Source: Coccinella septempunctata (lineage: Eukaryota > Arthropoda > Insecta > Coleoptera > Coccinellidae). Taken from it: a stretch of DNA of 64,000 nucleotides. Positions 56,939-64,000 of the stretch are shown here, piece after piece; within the stretch, counting starts at the first letter, position 1, and every line of letters begins with the position of its first letter. The stretch covers positions 9,734,001-9,798,000 of the forward strand of contig NC_058195.1 of assembly GCF_907165205.1 (NCBI RefSeq), given 5' to 3'. The notes under the pieces are model-generated. The model did not search any database. It was not told where the DNA came from and was given only the letters and a program-made list of their open reading frames with translations. Made by a program: the position numbers and the translations under genes.

Positions 56939-57912
56939 CAGTGTTGCCAATCGGCGGATTTTTATCCGAATTGCGGATTTTTCTAGCTCTCGCGGATTTT
57001 TTTCGGATTTAAAAATATTTCGGATATTTTCGGATTTTTTTTATGTTATACAGTTTCAAAGAATTTCTGAAGGAATTGAATTATTCAAATCAATTATTGA
57101 GGCTTTGGCCACTAGATGATTGAATAATTCAAATCAATAGTAGAGGCTTCGTGGAACTGGAGAGGAACTGGAGAAACCACGTTGAAAAAACGTCACTACA
57201 AGGAGCGAAAATGTGAGCATGTAATTTGAAATACGACTTTCTCACGAATAGAATATTTTTTTGTAAAGAATTGTACGATCTGCAAAAATTCTTGAGATTT
57301 ACAAAAATGTGCGAGCTTTGACCTCAAATAAAAAATTGTACAAGCGGGATCGATGGGGATTTTTGAAAAAGTGTTTGTTTATGTTTGTGGATAGTTCTCG
57401 TTCCTTCCAGAATTTAGTAATTGATAACTTCTCGGTTTGAAGAACTGGATGAAAACACTTTGGATTCCTAGAGCGACGTTTCGGCGTTATATTTCGCCTT
57501 CCTCAGGCTACAATGATAAAAGAAATCAAAAAAACATCAATATCGATATCTACATAAACAGATTACAGGAACTATTACAAATTCTTTTAAAATTTGGGTT
57601 TAATCAACTTTACTTTGTTGTTGTTTTTACATTGTTTATGTTTAGGTAACGAAATAAATAACGTATTCGTTACTTCAACAAAATTCAGCTACCACACATA
57701 TTCCCAGCTCAAAAAGGCTAGTGAAGATTTTTCACATTGAAAAAATGATTGGAATATTGAGAATAGAAAATTGTGTTATCTGTTTTCTTAATTATTTAAT
57801 TGTTCGATGAACGAGCGGATTTTTTTCGGATTAAGTTACGGAAGCATCGGATTTTTTCGGATTTTTTGTCAGATATTTCGGATTATTCCGTAAATTACCA
57901 TTGGCAACACTG
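56939..57912. mobile_element. hAT element, non-autonomous (974 bp)
   Basis: Termini CAGTGTTGCCAAT and its perfect inverse ATTGGCAACACTG are flanked by identical 8-bp sequences GTTGGTGC (56931-56938 and 57913-57920). An 8-bp duplication with a CAGTG end is diagnostic of hAT. Subterminal regions carry many CGGATTTTTT words in both halves, likely transposase-binding sites. No transposase gene. The centre holds a hammerhead-like motif and may include a separate insertion. Confidence 0.93.
57466..57513 (-). ncRNA. Hammerhead ribozyme-like motif (type I)
   Basis: On the minus strand: UUGUAGC, CUGAGGA (core CUGANGA), one extra A, GGCG-loop-CGCC (stem II), GAAAC, GUC, GCUCUAGG. The essential core CUGANGA...GAAA and the GUC cleavage triplet are all present. 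Stem III is the 4-nt palindrome ACGU, and stem I pairs 5 of 6 positions including one wobble. Minimal stem III is characteristic of hammerheads in Penelope-like retroelements and retrozymes, which act as dimers. The extra base at the foot of stem II could weaken it. No function is shown by sequence alone. Confidence 0.6.
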
Positions 57913-57920
57913 GTTGGTGC

Positions 57921-59316
57921 CAGTTCCATTATGCACCGCGTATATGAGATGGGACAGAGCATGGTCACGATTGGATGATTTGTTTATCATCTCCTACGTT
58001 GGATCTCACTTCTTAAAACGTGATTTGGGGGGATGAGCACTGAAGTTAACGCGAGTGGTTTGTCATGAATCTGTTCGGTTCAATTCTCTAGATATTGTGT
58101 GCAGTTTTGATTCCGTTATCGAGATTGGAAATATTTGTAACATACAGTCTCACTAAGGTGTCCAGATTTATGTTGAAAGAAATTTTATTTTTATATACAG
58201 GGTGTCAATGAATAGGGGCTGCTTGAGTAAAATTATATTCATTGTTCTCTAGAATGATTTCATTGAAATCTAATAGAAGGAAAATTAACGGGATGCACGG
58301 TAATTTTTCTTCTATGTATTATTCACAGATGTTAATCATCTTCTTGATTGAAATCTAATCTAATTTTTCATTTCAGGTTTTCGAGTGTGCCTTTGGATAA
58401 ACTGGAGGTGGTAAGTTGATGTTTTTCGGTGTTGAAGGCTTTTACAGAATGAATGTTGACATCTGACTGCTCTTCATAAATTTTTAAGATACTCTCATTC
58501 TGTCCAATGAATTGTCAATACCTCAATAGGTGTTATAATATGTATATCCTTGTGAATTGACCTACGAAAACCCTATTTCAATACATTCCACATAATATTC
58601 TTCGAAATCGACTCCATTTCACTCCTTAGCATTGCTTACAGTCTCACCTGATGCCATCATCGAAAGTTCCCCACTTGAAAATCTCCATACATTTGCTCTA
58701 ATGACAAATCGATGAAATAAAGATCAACGTCATTTTCTCACAATTTTTTATCGCAACACGCCTCTCATCAAGTAATAACACCAATACACTCAGCCAACTT
58801 GATGATTCTTCATTTACAACCGACACATCTTTCAGCCCTTTATGACCATTGAAATATGAATCAGCATAAATAGATCATCCTGAGTTCCACACACATTATC
58901 ATTATGGGGCCTATTCCTTACACTTAATGCATGTTTGCCAACATTAAAAATGTATCAATTAATTATTAAAACCGTATTTCCCATTAGGAGATACTCATTA
59001 TTTGCCTTTCAGTTTCTTCATAACCCATTAATATAGGAACATAAGCATGAGAAGGAGTAATTATGATATTTCAAGGAGTTTTTCATGTTCTTATATAACT
59101 GTTTACCTTTGTTATCATGGAGTATTGAGTGGAAAAAGTTGGGAAGTTTGAAAGATGTATCCATTCTTATGATGATTCCTTGTTTTTTCAACGTTTTGTT
59201 CTGGCTATTGCTCTGTCATTAGAGTTGATTTTCCTGGTCGTACGATTTGTATTTGTTCAGTTGGAAAAGTTTTTTCATTATTGTTCCGAATTGTTTACCT
59301 TTTCTATTAACATTCC
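57921..59316. other. Mostly unique region with one exon candidate
   Basis: Apart from a solo 'tatacagggtgtcaatga' motif near 58194, no repeat is recognised. A 34-nt exon candidate at 58377-58410 is listed separately. ORF 59129-59395 (88 codons) is hydrophobic but runs into the tandem duplication and shows no domain. Confidence 0.35.
58377..58410 (+). other. Candidate 34-nt internal exon
   Basis: A strong acceptor ('aatttttcatttcag', ending 58376) and a consensus donor (GTAAGT at 58411-58416) bracket 34 nt. One frame is open and reads FSSVPLDKLEV. It is the cleanest pair of splice sites I noticed outside repeats. A lone short exon cannot be assigned to a gene and may be chance. Confidence 0.25.
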
Positions 59317-59488
59317 AGTTATATGTCAGTGGTTGTTTCAATACAGGCAATTCGATCATTTGATATGTTCAATAAAACTATTCTACACAATCTAGTGTTG
59401 TTAGTTATATGTCAGTGGTTGTTTCAATACAGGCAATTCGATCATTTGATATGTTCAATAAAACTATTCTACACAATCTAGTGTTGTT
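59317..59488 (+). repeat. Exact 86-bp tandem duplication
   Basis: 59317-59402 and 59403-59488 are identical base for base, starting AGTTATATGTCAGTGG. The next bases AGTT begin a third unit that is not continued. Complete identity implies a very recent event or an assembly artefact. Each unit contains one AATAAA word. Confidence 0.95.
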
Positions 59489-59939
59489 AGTTTCTGAGTT
59501 TATTACCTAAATAATGAGAGATGAAACATAAACATTAACATAATTTCATGACAATGTGGAAAAGTTACTATTTTACCTTAATTTCATATTTCAACAAACT
59601 ATTGGGCTAAAATGATGGAATATAAATGAAATCGACACATAAATGAAGTGTTTATGCTGGTTGTGATGACTTAATTTCAGTTCATGAAATTGAGAATTGC
59701 AGGGTCACTTATACTGTGCGAAAAACGTGGAATACACTTGCTTAGGTATACAAAATTATGGTGTACTAAATCAAAAATTAAGGGCATCACATTTGGCCTA
59801 ACGAAAATTCTGTACAGATTGATTTGTACACTAAAAAATCAAATAACAATCATACTTCTCGTTTAATTATGGATAGAGTGTTTTATCATCAGCTTAGTCA
59901 ATACTGCAACTTCGTGAATGCACAATAATGAGATACGTA
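59489..59939. other. Unassigned spacer before the satellite
   Basis: AT-rich. 'aaaattatggtgtactaaat' near 59752 resembles the satellite marker word, so the array may once have started earlier. Confidence 0.4.
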
Positions 59940-61130
59940 TCACATATCATGCATGTACCCAAAATTATGGTGTTGTGGAACTTTTTAGTAAAACTCTATA
60001 ACTGTTCGACTATCATAGTTATCTCATAAGTGATGATAATGAAATTTATAAGTAATTATATTCTTTGTAAAATGTGATGATTGTCAAGGTAATGAAATAT
60101 AACCTATGACACGTCACTAAATTATAGTGTTTCTATATATGATCATATTGATGACACTGAATGAAATGTCACTCTTTAATGAAACTCTATAAATGTACGA
60201 AAATCAAAGTAATTTCATCAGTGATGATAATGAAATTTATAAGTAATTATATTCATTGGAAAATATGATGATTGTCAAGGTAATGAAATATAACCTATGA
60301 CAAGTCACTAAATTATAGTGTTTCTATTCATGATCATATTGATGACACTGAATAAAAGTCACTCTTTATTGAAACTCTATAACTGTACGAAAATCAAAGT
60401 AATTTCATCAGTGATGATAATGAAATTCATAAGTAATTATATTCTTTGGAAAATATGATGATTGTCAAGGTAATGAAATATAATATATGACAGGTCACTA
60501 AATTATAGTGTTTCTATACATAATCATATTGATGACACTGAATGAAATGCCACTCTTTAGTGAAATTCTATAACTGTACCGAAAATCAAAGTGAGCTCAT
60601 CAGTGATGATAATGAAATTCATAAGTAATTATATTCTTTGGAAAATATGATGATTGTCAAGGTAATGAAATATAACTTATTACACGTCGCCAAATTATAG
60701 TGTTTCTATAATAATCATATTGATGACACTGAATGAAATGTCACTCTTTAGTGAAATTCTATAACTGTACGAAAATCGAATTAAGCTCATCAGTGATGAT
60801 AATGAAATTCATAAGTAATTGTATTCTTTGAAAAATATGATGATTGTCAAGGTAATGAAATATAACCTATGACACGTCACTAAATTATAGTGTTTCTATA
60901 TATAATCATATTGATGACACTGAATGAAATGTCACTCTTTAGTGGAACTCTATAAATTTCAAAAACATAGTTAGAATGTAAAGAAATTTATAAGTAATTA
61001 TATTCCTGGAAAAAATGATGATTGTCAAGGTAATGAAATATAACCTATGACACGTTACTAAATTATAGTGTTTCTATATTCATATTGATGACACTGAATG
61101 AAATGTCAATTTTTTATTGAAATTCTTGTA
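59940..61130. repeat. Satellite array, unit about 190 bp, six copies
   Basis: The marker AATTATAGTGTTTCTAT occurs at 60120, 60311, 60501, 60693, 60883 and 61061, spacings 191, 190, 192, 190 and 178. Other constant words are 'gatgattgtcaaggtaatga' and 'ttgatgacactgaatgaaa'. Units differ by small substitutions and the last has a deletion. AT-rich, no ORF across units. The unit is close to a nucleosome repeat length. Confidence 0.95.
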
Positions 61131-62205
61131 GTCCGAGTCCAATAAAAATATAGCATGTGTAGAGAAATTGGTGTAGTACATAATTATAGTGTTTTACTGG
61201 TAATATATGTATATTGGATAGCTGAAGTCGAGAAAAAGTTCGTGCTACAATCCGAACTATTGCATGGCCCATAATGTGGAAACCTTGTCTCGGTTTAAAA
61301 CTCACGCATCGTATAAATATCTCTCACAGAAAAATACCAAATAGCTCAATTAGTATGCAGCGAATATGGTCGCGAGAAACCCGACCAGTGTGCGCTTGCA
61401 CTAATAAATCAGACGAACGATCGACGGTGGCGGAGCACAGAGAATATTACCCGGTACTACCAACAAAACACGGGCCCCTATCTCAGGTCGCCATGGTTGG
61501 CTGGCCTGCGAACGTGCTTACAAATTGTGTCCGATCGGTTTATGCATACATGAACTATTGTTTATCATTTTTCTGGGACTTTTCCCCGGCCAGCTCGCCG
61601 TTCGAATATGAATTATCGCTGTATATTTAACTTTCGTTTCAGAGCGTGCTTGAATTTCGATGCATCTCTGTGGTCTCGCTGCTGCTCCTATGAAAATGGA
61701 TTATCTCTTTCTGTGTGTTCCGAGTGCCGTTACGACAACATATAATCAAGTACCTGCTTATGCTTGATACCATTTGATCCGATTACTTTATCTCGCTGGT
61801 GCGGGTGGTTGAAGCCAATGTTGAGGTGAATCGTGATCCGATTGATTTCAGCGAGATACGAGAAATTGGCGGACCTGCGATGCCGTTATGGAGTGTTCAA
61901 TTCAGAAGCGCCAGCAGGAAGGAGAAACAGAATCGCGAAATCATTTCGCTGCCTAAAAAGCTACTCACACTGTATGAAAAGAACTGATGACTTCTGAGAC
62001 TCAAAGAAATCTTCTCTTCTACAACAGTTCAACACTAACACAATTTCTTTAACATTTGGTAACTGGCTTAATAATCGAGAATATTTCTTGAGATCTTTGG
62101 CGCCGTAAGCAGGGAAGCTGGGAAGGATATCGTAACTTCAAGTAAGCCATGGAGTTGGAAACGCATTGAAGGGGCACATACAAGTTCAGCGACAAAAGAC
62201 AAAAC
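61131..62205. other. Unassigned, GC-balanced unique region
   Basis: No recognised repeat. From 61350 to 61990 the composition is clearly less AT-rich. It holds ORFs of 118 codons (61274-61630) and 62 codons (61799-61987) on the plus strand without recognisable domains. Candidate host regulatory or exonic sequence; I cannot decide which. Confidence 0.35.
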
Positions 62206-62432
62206 ATAATAAACAAATTAATTCAGATGCATAACATCCGCAGATAATTAGATCAACGAATGTTACGATCTAAATCGAACTAACAAACTACCATCGCTCG
62301 AAGTATTACCAGAATTTTAATTTCGTCGACAAAGGGTAGATGCTGACCATGGTTTCGGTCTTATTTGACCTCGTCAGGGAATTGATTTAATTATCTGCGG
62401 ATGTTATGCATCTGAATTAATTTGTTTATTAT
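62206..62432. repeat. Perfect 45-bp inverted repeat with 137-bp loop
   Basis: 62206-62250 and 62388-62432 are exact reverse complements (for example 'cagatgcataacatccgcag' and 'ctgcggatgttatgcatctg'). The loop carries a hammerhead-like core on the minus strand. Perfect arms suggest recent formation or a functional terminal structure. Penelope-like elements are known for irregular inverted ends. Confidence 0.95.
62336..62385 (-). ncRNA. Hammerhead ribozyme-like motif in the loop of an inverted repeat
   Basis: On the minus strand: CUGACGA (core), GGUC-AAAUAA-GACC (perfect 4-bp stem II, no extra base), GAAA, then CCAUGGUC giving stem III as the 8-nt palindrome ACCAUGGU and a canonical GUC cleavage triplet. 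The flanks UCAAUUCC and AGCAUCUACC pair poorly, so stem I is weak; activity is doubtful unless a different pairing is used. Core and stem II are better than in the 57.5-kb motif, stem I worse. Confidence 0.5.
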
Positions 62433-62649
62433 TTACCTGCCTTACTGTTGAAGGCGTAATCCATTTCTTATTTTACAAAACATAATATTCAAGTTTCGAA
62501 AAAGAATCATCTAATTATTTTCATCTCTTGTCTCTCTTCACTTGGGATCTATCGCATCACTGTGCTCGCAGCCCTATGGAATATTCATTCTTTCGTTGTC
62601 CTAGAAGCCCTTGGATATTACTAGCTACAGGAAGGAGAGAAGGCTCTGC
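62433..62649. other. Unassigned spacer
   Basis: Nothing recognised between the two hammerhead-like motifs. May be part of one element that includes both. Confidence 0.3.
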
Positions 62650-62706
62650 AAAATTTCTGATTCTCGGCTAGGTTCTACCTATGGTATCGGTCTCATTTGA
62701 ACTCTT
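62650..62706 (-). ncRNA. Degenerate copy of the 62.34-kb hammerhead-like motif
   Basis: On the minus strand: GGAUUCU, CUGAAGA, GUUC-AAAUGA-GACC, GAUA, CCAUAGGUAGAACC. It follows the order of the copy at 62336-62385 with matching loop and stem II, but GAAA is GAUA and the cleavage triplet is damaged. Overlaps the end of the minus-strand ORF at 62693-62920. Confidence 0.4.
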
Positions 62707-62920
62707 CAGAGAATCCGAACATTCTCATGATGCCCTCTCCCTGCTCAATTATAGTGAAAATACGATTCCCACGAACTGTGAGTTTGAGCGAATGGATGCT
62801 GCCATCTTCGGCCTGAGAGTTAGGAAAGTGAATTGAGTTGGCCTTGGGTTCTCGATAGATGACGCTAGTGTGTATTTCTACACTATTCCTACTACTTACA
62901 TTCAATAAAGGTACCATCAA
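62693..62920 (-). pseudogene. Possible Penelope-like protein fragment
   Basis: The 75-codon minus frame includes VEIHTSVIYREPKANSIHFP followed by SIHSLKLTVRGNRIFTI. The sequence VYRKPT.....IHF.S, then V..SL..RA..I, is a familiar block after the reverse transcriptase domain in Penelope-like and related retroelements; here it is only approximate (YREPK, HSLKLTVRGNRI). The frame ends inside a hammerhead-like motif, the arrangement one might expect for the 3' end of such an element. Tentative. Confidence 0.3.
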
Positions 62921-62932
62921 TCAATTAAATTT

Positions 62933-63175
62933 TTGGTCGAGATTTGAGTTGTGTTGCATCTACTGTTTCTCGACTATCTATTAAAATGAGTTGTTTTCTG
63001 TTCGTTGCTAGTGTGGAGCACACTATATAGGGTTTTTCCACATGTGAGGCTCTTTTTTTACAGAAGGTAGGGGGTCATCGAAATGAATCATTTCGCCACA
63101 ACTTGCCTATATAAAATATTCAAGATGGCTGAGCTATAACACCCGGAAATTTGACCAAATTTCATCAAATATCAA
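62933..63175. other. Unassigned spacer
   Basis: No gene recognised; a possible regulatory or repeat content could not be resolved. Confidence 0.3.
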
Positions 63176-64000
63176 GGGCGGCTCGTCAGAGGAGGCAAGG
63201 GAGGCTAAGCCTCCTCATAAAGCTAGAGCTAAAATACATTCACTTCGGGCATGTCCTCATTTTCAGAAAGTAATTTCTATATAAATTTTCCGAACACCTG
63301 AACTAGATATTCAGATAAAAATTAGTTCATTTTTCGGTCCTCCGCTCATAAAAATCCAGCATAACAATCATACAATCCACCGGCTGCGTACGCGTCCGCC
63401 GCGTCGAATGTGAATATTTCCTAGTACTGCCTATTCGGACGGAGGCTGTTGGGCCTGCTGCCTCCGTTGATAGTGTAACTCACGCATACGTTCTCTGGAC
63501 TCACATACTAGCCGAACAAGAATTCAGCTGACTAACTGTACCATATTCGCCCGTAAAATGAACCAGAGGAGGCACAGCTCCCCTGTTCTCCATTGATTCT
63601 TTCGTGCCGTCTTCGACTATATTCGCTTGATCTCCGACGGTAGGGGCGTTGTCCGGCGGTAGTTGTTATGATTTCAATTTTCAATTTGAATGTAACGACT
63701 TCGTGGAGAACTGGAACTTCGGGAAATTTGTGATATATTCTTGTTAAGATAGGCTGTTTTGTTAGGGCGTTAGGGGTAAGTACTGATACGGATCAAAAAA
63801 TGAAATGGAATTGAATATTGAGAATTAACTGTACACGTTGTTAAAACCTTTACAAGACCTCCACCAAATTCAATTACACTAAAGTCTACCGAAAATCGTC
63901 AGAATAGAAGTTTCAGTGTTGTTTGGTACGTTAAATGTGATTGGTTAACTGGATCGATCAAACGGGAAAAATTATTTTGCTGGCCATATTTACTATTTTC
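63176..64000. mobile_element. Possible hAT-like element, truncated by window end
   Basis: 'agggcggctcgtcagagg' followed by GAGGC/GCCTCC words (63195-63222) resembles the GGCGGCTCGT ends of a widespread group of animal hAT elements associated with ZMYM-type transposases. 'ccagaggaggcacagctccc' at 63570 is a related internal word. The other end is not in the window and no target duplication can be checked. No coding frame recognised in 63230-64000. Confidence 0.35.

Overview
This window looks like insect nuclear DNA, possibly from a beetle; I cannot fix the species from sequence alone. It is AT-rich and contains no intact host gene that I can recognise. No bacterial or viral gene organisation is visible. 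Nearly all interpretable content is decayed mobile DNA: mariner and Tc1-like transposons, PIF/Harbinger, hAT, pogo-like pieces, non-LTR retrotransposon fragments, foldback elements, short terminal-inverted-repeat (TIR) elements, minisatellites and one satellite. The likeliest reading is an intergenic region or a very large intron.

Layout. 1-5.8 kb: a foldback element cut by the window edge, a broken Tc1-like transposase (2.3-3.4 kb) and an internally deleted relative on the other strand (4.67-5.5 kb). 6.4-7.5, 12.7-13.9 and 32.2-33.5 kb: three copies of one mariner family, all broken, two with recognisable termini and TA target sites. 8-25 kb and 45-50 kb: copies of a family of about 650-690 bp that I call S, plus other palindromic repeats. 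20.6-21.75 and 29.8-30.85 kb: two minisatellites with units of about 17 bp, the first with higher-order structure. 34.4-35.9 and 39.55-41.1 kb: two copies of one repeat (H), one carrying a Tc1-like insertion and the other a 5'-truncated non-LTR element. 45-57 kb: dense inverted-repeat elements (families S, T, K, X), including a PIF/Harbinger derivative with a perfect 28-bp TIR and TAA target duplication inside a repeat that also occurs uninterrupted at 14.6 kb, and a hAT element with an 8-bp duplication. 59.3-61.1 kb: an exact 86-bp tandem duplication and a satellite of about 190 bp. 62-64 kb: inverted repeat, hammerhead-like motifs, a possible Penelope-like fragment and the start of a hAT-like element.

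The parts do not form one pathway. They record successive insertions, several of which can be ordered because the uninterrupted copy of the target repeat is also present. The most interesting signals are hammerhead-ribozyme-like cores on the minus strand (57.47, 62.34, weaker at 37.77 and 62.65 kb), a long hairpin at 32.12 kb, and the stepwise spacing inside the 20.6-kb minisatellite. Family letters (S, T, K, X, L, G, H) are my labels for repeats matched within this window by eye; boundaries are approximate unless a target duplication is cited.
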